Source: JADKFD01 sp050250665 (lineage in GTDB: Bacteria > Pseudomonadota > Gammaproteobacteria > Xanthomonadales > SZUA-5). Taken from it: a stretch of DNA of 64,000 bases. This document shows positions 1 to 9,094 of the stretch, in pieces (positions within the stretch are counted from its first letter, which is position 1; each line of letters opens with the position of its first letter). The DNA is taken from contig JBFWOF010000022.1 in NCBI GenBank assembly GCA_050250665.1, positions 32,813-96,812 on the forward strand. Reading direction: 5' to 3'. Made by a program: the position numbers and the translations under genes. Below the pieces are notes generated by a model. It saw nothing but the letters and a program-made list of their open reading frames with translations. It did no database searches and had not been told where the DNA came from.

Positions 1-93
1 ATGGCCCACCGCGTGATCCGGCTGTCGGACGGGCGCATCGTGAGCGTGGAGGTGAACGAAGAGCGCAAGCTGGCGGGGGAGATCAGTTGGTGA
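1..93 (+). CDS. ABC transporter ATP-binding protein, C-terminal fragment
   Basis: The first 30 codons of the window are an open frame ending in TGA at 91-93. They read as the tail of an ATPase of the MacB/LolD type; the segment RVIRLSDGRIV is the usual beta-strand and turn after the H-loop. The ATG at position 1 is only an internal methionine and the gene starts upstream of the window. The next gene on the same strand is an FtsX-type permease, so this is almost certainly its energising partner. The catalytic motifs are outside the window, so the call rests on the short C-terminal match and on context. Confidence 0.7.
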   Translation: MAHRVIRLSDGRIVSVEVNEERKLAGEISW

Positions 94-100
94 GAAAGCA

Positions 101-167
101 GTCAAACGTGAAACGTAAAACGTCAATAAGGGCGCGCTCCGTTGACGTTTTACGTTTCACATTTGAC
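101..167. repeat. 26-bp inverted repeat between ABC ATPase and permease
   Basis: Arms 101-126 and 142-167 are complementary at 25 of 26 positions around a 15-nt loop. Each arm consists of three heptamers of the form AAACGTN or its complement. In mRNA this would be a very stable hairpin between two genes expected to be co-transcribed. It could act as an mRNA stability element or partial terminator. There is no T-run after it. Confidence 0.8.
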
Positions 168-197
168 TCTGCTTGCCGTCTGGCTGGTTGATAACGC

Positions 198-2561
198 ATG
201 ACGGCCCTGAACAAGAAACTCCTCCGCGACCTCTGGCACGTCAAGAGCCAGGTGCTGGCCATCGTGCTGGTCATGGCCAGTGGCATTGCCACTTTTCTGA
301 TGTCGATCTCGAATCTGGATTCGCTCACCGCCACGCGCGAGCGCTTCTATCTGGAGTACCGCTTTGCCGATGTCTTTGCCACGCTGAAGCGGGCGCCGCT
401 GAGCGTGGGCGCCGACATCGCCGCGATCGACGGCGTGGGGGCGGTCGAACTGGCCATCCAGGCGCCGATGCGGATACGGCTCGAAGGCTTTGCCGACCCG
501 GTGCGCGGCACCCTGATCTCCTTGCCCGATACCGGACCGAAACAGCTGAATCGACTGTATCTGCGCGCCGGGCGCATGCCTGAACCGTATGCGCAGAACG
601 AGATCGTGCTGGGCGAGGCCTTTGCCACCGCCCACGGGCTCCATCCTGGCGATCAGTTGCGCGGCGTGGTGGGCGGGCGCATCGAGGACTACCGGATCGT
701 CGGCATCGCCATCTCGCCCGAATACGTCTATCAGATCCAGGCCGGCGCTGCCTTTCCGGACTTCGAGCGTTACGCCATTGCCTGGATCAGCCGGCGCGCG
801 CTGGAAGCGGCCTATGGCATGGATGGCGCGTTCAACAGCGTGGCCCTGGCGCTGGCACCGGATGCGCAGACCGAGCGGGTGATCGAGCGACTCGATCCCA
901 TCCTTGAGAACTATGGCGGGCTCGGCGCCATCGGTCGGGTCGATCAGCTCAGTCATAAATTCCTGTCGGCCGAGTTCGATCAGCTGAAGACCATGGCCAC
1001 GGTGTTTCCGGCCGTGTTCATGTCGGTGGCGGCCTTTCTGCTGAATGTGGTCTTCAGTCGCTTGATCAGCACCCAGCGCGACCAGATTGCCATCCTCAAG
1101 GCCTTCGGCTACAGCCACGCCGCCATCGGCTGGCACTATGTGTCGATGGTCGGCCTGGTCATCGCGCTGGGCTCGGCCGTGGGCATCGCCGGTGGCATCT
1201 GGCTGGGACGGGCGCTCGGCCTGCTGTACATGAGTTTCTATCGTTTTCCCTATCTGGATTTCGTGCTGTCACCGGCGGCCGTGGCCGCCGCGATCGGGAT
1301 TTCACTGGCTGCAGCACTGTCCGGCGCGGCCTTTGCGCTGGTTCGCGCCGCGCGTCTGCCACCGGCCGAGGCGATGCGCCCGGAAGCGCCGCCGCGCTAC
1401 AGCAACTCGATGCTGGAGCGGGTGCTGCCCAGGCGCTGGCTGGATCAACCCACGCGCATGATTCTGAGGCAGCTGTCGCGACGGCCGGCCAAGGCGCTGT
1501 TCACCGTGCTCGGCATTGCTCTGGCCGGCGGCGTGCTGACCATCGGCATGTTCCAGCAGGATGCCTTGAACTTCATGGTCGATCAGCAATTCGCGCTGGC
1601 CCAACGCAACGATCTGTCGGTGAGTTTCGTCGAGCCCGAAGGCTATGACGCGCTGGCCGAAATCCGCACGCTGCCGGGCGTGATTGCCGTCGAGGGCGTG
1701 CGCGACGTCGGTGTACGCCTGCGCGCCGGGCCGCGCAGCGTGCTCACCGGCCTGCAGGGTCTCGGCAACGACTCCAGCCTCAAGCGGGTCCTCGATGTCC
1801 GTTCCAAACCGCAGGCACTACCTACCGGCGGGCTGCTGCTCACCGAATACCTGGCGCAGATGCTGGGCGTGCGTCGCGGCGATCTGATCGAAGTCGAAGA
1901 GCTGCAGGGCGCGCGCCGACATTTCTCGGTACCGGTGGATGGCACCGTGCGGGAGTTCATCGGCATCAATGCCTACATGGAGCTGGATGCCCTGAACGCA
2001 CTGCTGGGAGAAGGCGAGCGTGTCAGCAGCGCCTTGTTGCAGATCGACCCGCCCTTCGTCGACGAGGTCTACCGGCTGCTGGAAGATCGCCCCGGAGTCG
2101 CGGCCGTGGGCTCACGCAAGGCCGCGATCCAGAATTTCTACCAGACCATGGCCGAGTCGCTGCTGATCTTCACCTTCATCGCCACCCTGCTCGCCGGCCT
2201 GATCGCCTTTGGCGTGCTCTACAACACCGCCCGCATCGCGCTGGGTGAACGCGGCCGCGAGCTGGCATCCTTGCGCGTGCTCGGATTCACCCGTGGCGAA
2301 GTGGCCTACATCCTGGTCGGCGAGCTGGCGCTGCTGACCTTTGCCGCCATCCCGGTCGGCTGGATCGTCGGCGCCGGCCTGGTGCAGGTGATCGTGCGCG
2401 GCCTGCAGAGCGAGCTCTATCGGGTACCGGCCTATCTGTCAATCGAAACCCTGGCCAGCGCCACCGTGGTGGTGCTGGTCGCTGCCTTGATCTCCGCCTT
2501 GATCGTGATCCACCGAGTGCGTCATCTGGATCTGGTGGAGGTGTTGAAGACGCGGGAGTAA
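198..2561 (+). CDS. ABC transporter permease with two FtsX domains
   Basis: A 787-residue integral membrane protein with the double-FtsX layout of large exporter permeases. There is one N-terminal membrane helix (about residues 19-39), a periplasmic MacB-like domain, and a first FtsX block of three helices (about 268-385). A second periplasmic domain follows (about 450-640), then a second FtsX block (about 655-780). This layout suits export or extraction of hydrophobic substrates, lipoproteins or peptides rather than import; the substrate cannot be told. It follows the ATPase fragment at 1-93 after a hairpin-containing gap. The ATG at 198 was chosen because the hydrophobic N-terminal helix follows directly. 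A membrane-fusion partner would be expected upstream, outside the window. Confidence 0.85.
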   Translation: MTALNKKLLRDLWHVKSQVLAIVLVMASGIATFLMSISNLDSLTATRERFYLEYRFADVFATLKRAPLSVGADIAAIDGVGAVELAIQAPMRIRLEGFADPVRGTLISLPDTGPKQLNRLYLRAGRMPEPYAQNEIVLGEAFATAHGLHPGDQLRGVVGGRIEDYRIVGIAISPEYVYQIQAGAAFPDFERYAIAWISRRALEAAYGMDGAFNSVALALAPDAQTERVIERLDPILENYGGLGAIGRVDQLSHKFLSAEFDQLKTMATVFPAVFMSVAAFLLNVVFSRLISTQRDQIAILKAFGYSHAAIGWHYVSMVGLVIALGSAVGIAGGIWLGRALGLLYMSFYRFPYLDFVLSPAAVAAAIGISLAAALSGAAFALVRAARLPPAEAMRPEAPPRYSNSMLERVLPRRWLDQPTRMILRQLSRRPAKALFTVLGIALAGGVLTIGMFQQDALNFMVDQQFALAQRNDLSVSFVEPEGYDALAEIRTLPGVIAVEGVRDVGVRLRAGPRSVLTGLQGLGNDSSLKRVLDVRSKPQALPTGGLLLTEYLAQMLGVRRGDLIEVEELQGARRHFSVPVDGTVREFIGINAYMELDALNALLGEGERVSSALLQIDPPFVDEVYRLLEDRPGVAAVGSRKAAIQNFYQTMAESLLIFTFIATLLAGLIAFGVLYNTARIALGERGRELASLRVLGFTRGEVAYILVGELALLTFAAIPVGWIVGAGLVQVIVRGLQSELYRVPAYLSIETLASATVVVLVAALISALIVIHRVRHLDLVEVLKTRE

Positions 2562-2770
2562 CGCCGGCGCCTTTTGTCGCGCCGGCCAGCGACACCCGAA
2601 AGGTCGGGCCGACTGCCCTCGACACTGTGCCTGCGGTTGCAGGCGGCATACCTCAGGTTGCAGGCATCATCGTGTCAAGGCGCGCGCATCCCCAGGCACA
2701 ACCCACCAAAGCATCCCGGCAGAGCATCCGCTCCGGCGACCAGCGAGGTCGCAATCCACGGAGATAAGCC

Positions 2771-3904
2771 ATGTTCCTCTTGTCCAGATTCACCGTCTGC
2801 CTTTCCCTGCTGATCTCGACTTCGGTGCTGGCAGCGCCGCCATCCGCCCCCTTGATCATCGATACAGGCGTTGCCGGTACCGGCGTGCTCGCGGCCACGG
2901 TTCCCGATGACGGACTCCCGCTCGTGATCTTCCAGGGCGTGGGCGCTGTCATCATGGCCTACAAATGCTTTGCCGCCGATTGCAGCAGCGGCGGCAGTCT
3001 GAGCAGTCTGGTCCCACTCAGCGCCCGCCGCATACGGGTCGCCCTCGGTGCGGACGGCTTGCCGGTGATCGGCCTGTCGATCGCGAATTCCGGCTTGCGC
3101 ATGCTGAAATGCAGCAACCCGTCGTGTGCCGGTGGCACCGTGCTCAAGATTCTGGACAGCACCAACCTGGGAGGCGTCGCCGATCATGATCTGATCGTTC
3201 CCCCGGATGGGCTTCCGATCTTTGCCTACAACGATGGCAACAATGGCGACCTCAAGGTGGCACGCTGCAACGATGGAGGCTGCACATCGGTCCAGCTGAG
3301 CATCGTCGATAGCGTGGGATCCGTCGGAACCGCGCCGGCAATCGCGCTGGTCAATGGTCTGCCGCAGATCGCCTACGACGCCAACGCCAATACCCTGCGT
3401 CTCGCCATCTGTTCCGACATGGCCTGCTCGCGTAGCGCCAGCTTCGTCAATCTGGTCGCCGATAATCCCGACGACACGGCCATGCTGACGAGCCGCAGTG
3501 GCGCAGCCATGATCGCCTACAAGCACGATGTGGCCCTGGGCGACTCCCTCAAGCTGGTCCAATGCAACAACAGCGCCTGCACCGCGCCGATCGTGCGCCA
3601 GTTGGACCAGATCGAATTTGGTCTGGGTCTGGGCGATGGTGTGGAGATGATCGCGGGCGCTGACGGACTCCCGGTGTTGAGCTATGTCGACCAGAGCCTG
3701 GGGACGGTCAAGCTGCTGCGCTGCGCCCGGCAGGATTGTGCCACCAGCACCATCACTACACTGCATGCACCCCCCAACGCAGTGCTGAGCACCAACGCCG
3801 CTACTGCACTGACCCTGACCGCGCAGGGCACGCCCCTGGTCGGCTACGGCGTATCCGCCGGGTCGTTGACGCTAAGCGTGTGCAATACGCGAGGGTGTCT
3901 CTAG
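2771..3904 (+). CDS. secreted repeat protein with paired cysteines (beta-propeller-like)
   Basis: A 377-residue protein with a clear Sec signal peptide (residues 1-22, ending SVLAA-PP). The mature part has repeats of about 45-60 residues, each built around DGLP-hydrophobic-x-Y or a variant, then a strand such as LKVARC-N-x-x-x-C. Each repeat therefore carries a C-x4-5-C pair that could form a disulfide in the periplasm or outside. Such DGLP repeats suggest a propeller of short blades. ATG at 2771 follows GGAGATAAGCC, a good ribosome site. I do not recognise a specific function. It stands alone, with a strong hairpin just after its stop. Confidence 0.7.
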   Translation: MFLLSRFTVCLSLLISTSVLAAPPSAPLIIDTGVAGTGVLAATVPDDGLPLVIFQGVGAVIMAYKCFAADCSSGGSLSSLVPLSARRIRVALGADGLPVIGLSIANSGLRMLKCSNPSCAGGTVLKILDSTNLGGVADHDLIVPPDGLPIFAYNDGNNGDLKVARCNDGGCTSVQLSIVDSVGSVGTAPAIALVNGLPQIAYDANANTLRLAICSDMACSRSASFVNLVADNPDDTAMLTSRSGAAMIAYKHDVALGDSLKLVQCNNSACTAPIVRQLDQIEFGLGLGDGVEMIAGADGLPVLSYVDQSLGTVKLLRCARQDCATSTITTLHAPPNAVLSTNAATALTLTAQGTPLVGYGVSAGSLTLSVCNTRGCL

Positions 3905-3917
3905 CTGCGACGAACTC

Positions 3918-3950
3918 GGGCTTCTGGCAGGCCGGACCTGCCAGAAGCCC
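3918..3950 (+). terminator. 14-bp perfect hairpin after the secreted repeat protein
   Basis: GGGCTTCTGGCAGG (3918-3931) and its exact complement (3937-3950) enclose a 5-nt loop, 14 nt after the stop codon at 3904. There is no T-run, so it is either a non-canonical terminator or a 3'-end protecting hairpin. Confidence 0.55.
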
Positions 3951-4030
3951 GCTCGCGTCGGCATTCTTGTCGCAAGCCGTTGTCGCGACCCCGAAGTGGC
4001 AACGAGAGCAGATGCCTCAACGTCCGCCCG

Positions 4031-4070
4031 CTCTTCCCCTTTTCCTTTTTTCCCTTTCCCTTTTTCCCAC
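4031..4070. other. pyrimidine-only tract between convergent genes
   Basis: About 40 nt that are almost entirely C and T on the plus strand, alternating C-runs and T-runs, just beyond the stop of the minus-strand AAA ATPase. Read in the ATPase transcript it is all purine. Possible roles are transcription slowing or triplex formation; nothing more can be said. Confidence 0.5.
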
Positions 4071-4074
4071 CACC

Positions 4075-5820
4075 TCAGGCCTTCCCCAACAACCGCATGA
4101 TTTCCTTGAAGCGCAGCTGCAGGCCTTCGCGGTCGCCGTGCTCCTTGAGCATGGCCAGTGCGCTCGGCACCAGGAAGGCGCGGTCGGTGCATTCGATGAT
4201 CGCGGCGATTTCCTGCATCTCCCGCTCCAGTGACTGAGTCGACGGCAGGAAGCCTTCGAAGGTGGACGCCAGTCTGTCCTTGCCAAGCTTTTCCTCGCCG
4301 GCCAGCAGCGCCTCGCGCCAGGCGCGGCCGACCAGGGCTTCGATGTCGGCGCCGGAGAGATCGCCGACAAAGGGCACATCGGGCACATCTTCGGGCGCCA
4401 GCACGGCACCGAACTTCTTGGCGATGACCACGAAATAGGCGCGGATCTCGTCCTGGGTCTGCGGATAGAACAGCGGGATGTGGATCTCGGCACGGCCCTG
4501 GCGCTTGATGTCGATGGGCAGCAGATCCGGGCGCGCCGTCAGCAGCATCCAGACGATCTTGCCGCGGTAATCGGTGTCGCCCATGGCATTGGCGATCATG
4601 CCGAAGACCCGGCTGCCGACCCCGGAATCACCGCCCGATTCGCGCTGGCCAAGCATGGCGTCGGCCTCGTCGATGATGACCATCACCGGGCCCATGCCGC
4701 GCAGCACGCCGAGCACGCGCTGCAGATTGGCCTCGGTCTCGCCCACATACTTGCTGCGGAAATTCTTCAGGGTGACGCAGGGCATGCCGATCGAACCGGC
4801 GAGACACGTGGCCAGAAAAGTCTTGCCGGTGCCCACCGGGCCGTTGAACAGATAGCCCATCGGGGCCACATCCGAGCGCCCGCGGCGGATGATCTCGGCG
4901 TCATCGAGCAGTCGTTTCTTGGCGGCCTCGTGGCCGACCACGCGCTCCAGCCCGTACTTGGGTTCCACGAATTCCAGCAGGTCCTGAGCCTGGCGCTCGA
5001 TCAGTTGTTTCTTGCGGGCCTTGAATCGCTTCTCGTCCAGACGCTGGCCGCTGCGACGCGCGCTTTCGACCAGTACCGCCAGATCGGCCAGGGTCACCGC
5101 GGCCGTGAGTTTCGCCAGCGCTTCGACCGTGAAGTCCGAGAAGGAAGACACATCGATATCGGCGGTGATGGACTTGAGGAAGCGCAGCCGCGCCGGCTCG
5201 TCGGGCAGTTCGATCTCGATGGCGTTGACATGCGGCGAACCAACCAGACGATCGTGAAAGTCCGCCAGCCGCTCGTCGATCAGCACAAAAGCCATGTTGC
5301 TGCGCTTGACGTAGGGGTTGGCCGCCCACTTCAGCATGGTCACCAGATTGGCTGCCGTATTGGCAGTCCCGCGCTCGGGGTCGGGTACCACGAAGGAGGC
5401 AAAATCGAACAGGATGGCGATCTTGATGCGGTCCGCCTCCTTGGCGGTCAGGTTTTCCAGCACCATGCGATCGAGCAGATACAGGGCCTGTGCCGGGTCG
5501 CGCGGCATGCGTTCCGGATCACCCAGGCGTCGCGACACCCAACCGACCATCTGCCGCTGGCGTTCGACGTCACCACCGGCATAGGCCTTGATGCCGTGGG
5601 CCAGATCGAAGCCCAGCACCAGATCGAAACGCCCGAACATCTGCGTGGCCAGAAACTCGTTGACCGAGCCATAGCGAGGCGTCGCCCCATTCGGAATCTC
5701 GACCAGATCGCTGGTATTGCCGTGCAACACATACATCGCCGAGGTGCCGGCAAAGTACAGATCCGCCATGCGCGCAGCCCACGGCGGCAGGTTGTCGGGC
5801 AATCCGGTGAGGGTGGACAT
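4075..5820 (-). CDS. AAA+ family ATPase with degenerate first and canonical second module
   Basis: A 581-residue protein when started at the ATG at 5820, which has GGAG 8 nt upstream. An open frame continues to 5988, but that part contains a dispersed repeat (5938-5971 recurs inverted at 33571-33604), so the longer start is unlikely. Residues about 20-260 look like a degenerate AAA module with ILFDF in place of Walker B. The C-terminal module is canonical: Walker A GPVGTGKT at 327-334, Walker B VMVIIDEAD at 379-387, and an arginine-finger-like segment near 440-443. This order resembles Ycf46-type ATPases; that is a recalled resemblance, not a search result. It is an orphan with no operon partner, so the substrate is unknown. 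It is probably cytosolic because no membrane segment is seen. Confidence 0.75.
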   Translation of the reverse strand: MSTLTGLPDNLPPWAARMADLYFAGTSAMYVLHGNTSDLVEIPNGATPRYGSVNEFLATQMFGRFDLVLGFDLAHGIKAYAGGDVERQRQMVGWVSRRLGDPERMPRDPAQALYLLDRMVLENLTAKEADRIKIAILFDFASFVVPDPERGTANTAANLVTMLKWAANPYVKRSNMAFVLIDERLADFHDRLVGSPHVNAIEIELPDEPARLRFLKSITADIDVSSFSDFTVEALAKLTAAVTLADLAVLVESARRSGQRLDEKRFKARKKQLIERQAQDLLEFVEPKYGLERVVGHEAAKKRLLDDAEIIRRGRSDVAPMGYLFNGPVGTGKTFLATCLAGSIGMPCVTLKNFRSKYVGETEANLQRVLGVLRGMGPVMVIIDEADAMLGQRESGGDSGVGSRVFGMIANAMGDTDYRGKIVWMLLTARPDLLPIDIKRQGRAEIHIPLFYPQTQDEIRAYFVVIAKKFGAVLAPEDVPDVPFVGDLSGADIEALVGRAWREALLAGEEKLGKDRLASTFEGFLPSTQSLEREMQEIAAIIECTDRAFLVPSALAMLKEHGDREGLQLRFKEIMRLLGKA

Positions 5821-7313
5821 GGCCGCGGCTCCGTCAGCTATCGAGATGCCGATGATGCCCTGAGAGCGGGTGTGGCGCTTGCTCAAGCGCGCGGCGGGAT
5901 CATGGAAAGAGCCTGGACGCTGTCGGGCCGAAGCGGCCTTGAGGAGGGACGCGCGCCTGCGCGGCCGCTCTTGCTCTCCGGTCACCAAGAGCAGCGCCGC
6001 AGCGCGGCGCCCCTTACGGCAGCGACCCGCACCTTCCCGCCAGATCTCTCACGCGGAGGCGCGGAGAACGCGGAGAAGAGCACTCTGAATTGAGGGTCCG
6101 AGGCATTCCTCCGCGACCTCCGCGCCTCCGCGCGAACAAGCGGTTCTGGGCCTGTCGCGTTTCCCTTACGCTGGATTGCTTCGCTACGCTCGCAATGAAC
6201 CCATGTCGTAGGCCCCTCGATTTTCAGAGTCTGACCGACGGCGACGTCGGAGCGGTGACGTAGGCCGGGTCCGCGCGCCCGGCAGCCTGGGCTGAGCGCA
6301 GCGATGACAAGCGCGCGGCGCCCGGCAGGCCATGCCGCGGGCGCCGGCGCGAACAGCCCTGGCGCACATCCCGATTTGCCGCGCGCCGGAGCCGCGCTAC
6401 CTCACTGTCACCAAGCGCGGCGCCCTCCACGGCAGCGACCCGCATCTTCCTACCGGATTTCTCACGCGGAGGCGCGGAGAACGCGGAGAAGAGCAATTGC
6501 CATCAAGGGCCCTTGGCCTTTCTCCGCGACCTCCGCGCCTCCGCGTGAAAAAGCGGTCCTGGGCCTGTCGCGTTTCCCTTACGCTGGATTGCTTCGCTAC
6601 GCTCTCCAGGAACCCATGTCGTAGGCCCCTCAAAATTCGGAGTCTGATGGACGGCGACGTCGGAGCGATGACGTAGGCCGGGTCCGCGCGCCCGGCAGCC
6701 TGGGCTGCGCGCAGCGATGACAAGCGCGCGGCGCCCGGCAGGCCATGCCGCGGCCGCCGGCGCGAACAGCCCTGGCGCACATCCCGATTCACCGCGCGCC
6801 GGAGCCGCGCTACCTCACTGTCACCAAGCGCGGCGCCCTCCACGGCAGCGACCCGCATCTTCCTACCGGATTTCTCACGCGGAGGCGCGGAGAACGCGGA
6901 GAAGAGCACTCTGAATTGAGGGCCCCGGGCATTTCTCCGCGACCTCCGCGCCTCCGCGTGAACAAGCGGTTCTGGGCCTGTCGCGTTCACCTTACGCTGG
7001 ATTGCTTCGCTACGCTCGCAATGACGCGGGGGCTCAGGGCCCGTGCGCAGGCCATGCCGCGGCCGCCGGCGCGAACAGCCCTGGCGCACGTCCTGATTTG
7101 CCGCGCGCCGGAGCCGCGCTACCTCACGGTCACCAAGCGCGGCGCCCTCCACGGCAGCGACCCGCATCCTCCTGCCGGATATCTCACGCGGAGGCGCGGA
7201 GAACGCGGAGAAGAGCACTCTGAATTGAGGGTCCGAGGCATTCCTCCGCGGCCTCCGCGCCTCCGCGTGAACCAGCGGTCCTGGGCGCGGGCGCGGCCGA
7301 CGAACAAACCCGA
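5821..7313. repeat. gene-free array of about 413-bp tandem duplications
   Basis: This 1.5-kb stretch has no credible gene. The landmark CTCACGCGGAGGCGCGG occurs at 6048, 6461, 6874 and 7183, giving spacings of 413, 413 and 309 bp; the last copy is shortened by an internal deletion. Each unit contains a long imperfect inverted repeat rich in CGCGGAG/CTCCGCG. Most units also contain the module GGATTGCTTCGCTACGCTC-GCAATGA and an approximately 78-bp block (for example 6741-6818) that recurs inverted at 41798-41875. Small ORFs here exist because the repeat is GC-rich and nearly stop-free. The segment 5938-5971 recurs inverted at 33571-33604. Confidence 0.85.
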
Positions 7314-8753
7314 CTATTGCGTCCCACCCACGGTCAGACTGTCGACTCGCAGCGTGGGCTGGCCGACGCCAACCGGTACGCTCTGGCCGTCCTTGCCGCA
7401 GACGCCGACGCCCTGATCGAGTTCGAGATCGTTGCCGACCATGGACACGCGGGTCAGCACATCCGGGCCGTTGCCGATCAGGGTGGCACCCTTGACCGGC
7501 GCGGTGATCTTGCCGTCTTCGATCAGATAGGCCTCGGAGGCCGAGAACACGAACTTGCCGCTGGTGATGTCGACCTGGCCGCCGCCGAAATTGGCGGCAT
7601 ACAGGCCCTTCCTGACCGAGCGGATGATCTCGTCGCGCTCATGCGGGCCGGGGCGCATGTAGGTGTTGGTCATGCGCGGCATCGGCAGATGGGCGAAGGA
7701 TTCGCGGCGGCCGTTGCCGGTGCTCACGGTACCCATCAGGCGGGCGTTGAGCTTGTCCATCAGATAGCCCTTGAGCACCCCGTTCTCGATCAGCGTGGTG
7801 CAATGGCTGGGCGTGCCCTCGTCATCGACGGTGAGCGAGCCGCGCCGTCCGGGCAGGGTGCCATCGTCGACCACGGTGACCAGCGGGTTGGCCACCTTCT
7901 GACCGATACGACCGGTGAAGGCGCTGGTGCCCTTGCGGTTGAAATCGCCTTCCAGGCCATGACCGATGGCCTCGTGCAGCAGGATCCCGGGCCAGCCGGA
8001 TCCCAGCACCACGGTCATGCTGCCCGCTGGCGCCGGCACCGATTCCAGATTGACCAGCGCCTGGCGCACGGCCTCGCGCGCGTGGGCGCGGGCGGCGTCG
8101 CCCGTCATGATGTCCTCGAAGCCGCGACGGCCACCGCCACCGGAGAATCCGGCCTCGCGTCGACCGCCCTGTTCGGCAATGACCTGCACCCGGAACTGCA
8201 TCAGCGGACGCACATCCGCCGCCAGAGTGCCATCGGACTGGGCGATCAGAATGGTGTCGGTCTCGGCAGCCAGGCTGACCATCACCTGATGCACGCGCGG
8301 GTCCAGGCTGCGGGCATAGGCGTCGATCTCCTTGAGCAAGGCCACCTTGGCCTCGGCACTGGCGCTGTCGATGGGATCGAGTGCCGGATACAGCGGCGTC
8401 GGTGCCTGCCGCGCCAAGGGTGCCAGCGTACCGCTCTGACCGCTGCGGGCGATGGCCCGGGCGCTGCTGGTGGCTTCGATCAGCGCCGCCGAGTCGATGG
8501 CATCGGAGTAGGCAAAGCCGACCTTCTCACCAGAAACGGCACGCACGCCCACGCCCTGCTCGATATTGTGCGAGCCCTCCTTGACGATGCCGTCCTCCAG
8601 GCCCCAGCCCTCGTGGCGGGTGTGCTGGAAATAGAGATCGGCGCTGTCCACGCCAGGTCCCAGCAAGCTGCCCAGAGCACGCTCTACCAGCGGCAGATCC
8701 AGCCCGGAGGACAAAAACTGGCGCTCGGCCAGGGCGATCACGGAATCGGTCAT
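7314..8753 (-). CDS. tldD: metalloprotease TldD
   Basis: A 479-residue protein covering the whole TldD family. TldD with TldE (PmbA) forms a zinc protease that trims peptides and modified precursors such as microcins. The zinc motif HEAIGH is at residues 260-265, and the conserved stretch GLEGDFNRKGTSAF follows it. The conserved C-terminal half (GSLTVDDEGTPS, then the SGKFVFSASEAYLIEDG region) is present. The ATG at 8753 has only a weak ribosome site. No tldE is in the window, as is usual when the two genes are unlinked. The downstream side runs straight into the tandem-repeat array. Confidence 0.93.
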   Translation of the reverse strand: MTDSVIALAERQFLSSGLDLPLVERALGSLLGPGVDSADLYFQHTRHEGWGLEDGIVKEGSHNIEQGVGVRAVSGEKVGFAYSDAIDSAALIEATSSARAIARSGQSGTLAPLARQAPTPLYPALDPIDSASAEAKVALLKEIDAYARSLDPRVHQVMVSLAAETDTILIAQSDGTLAADVRPLMQFRVQVIAEQGGRREAGFSGGGGRRGFEDIMTGDAARAHAREAVRQALVNLESVPAPAGSMTVVLGSGWPGILLHEAIGHGLEGDFNRKGTSAFTGRIGQKVANPLVTVVDDGTLPGRRGSLTVDDEGTPSHCTTLIENGVLKGYLMDKLNARLMGTVSTGNGRRESFAHLPMPRMTNTYMRPGPHERDEIIRSVRKGLYAANFGGGQVDITSGKFVFSASEAYLIEDGKITAPVKGATLIGNGPDVLTRVSMVGNDLELDQGVGVCGKDGQSVPVGVGQPTLRVDSLTVGGTQ

Positions 8754-9094
8754 TGCAACACTCAGACTGCAGATAGGCCTAGCATGATGCCGCAGCAGCG
8801 GTATTCAAGGGGTGTTTCCCGGGGCACGGGGCACGGGGCACGGGGCACGGGGCACGGGGCACGGGAAAAGGCTACGGGCTTTCGGCTCTGGTGGGTCCAG
8901 ACTTGTCTGGACGCTACTGGCAGTTGGGGGCAAGAGCGACCGCGACTCTCACAAGAACATTGGGCCCAACCGGGCATACGCGAAGCTGGCGGATGAGCGA
9001 CGATCGCCGCTACACCGTGTCACGCAGGCCCTGCGGGCCAACGTGACCTACGCCCGCCGGGGAACCAAACTGGACGGTGCCCCGTGCCCCGTCC
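8754..9094. repeat. repeat mosaic with GGGGCAC heptamer array
   Basis: No gene. From 8821 to 8862 there are six perfect copies of GGGGCAC. At 9078-9091 two copies of the complement GTGCCCC close the stretch, so the module of about 270 bp is flanked by inverted heptamers. Inside are the palindrome GTCCAGACTTGTCTGGAC (8895-8912) and a GTGTCACG...CGTGACCTAC palindrome (about 9018-9054). A heptamer run followed by GG(G)RAA-GGCTACGG and the GTCCAGAC-type palindrome recurs near 54822-54925. Confidence 0.8.

Noticed and set aside
6397..7416. Possible proteins encoded in the 413-bp array on both strands
   Set aside because: Frames repeat with the DNA unit, occur on both strands, and consist of Arg/Pro/Ala-rich sequence from inverted repeats.
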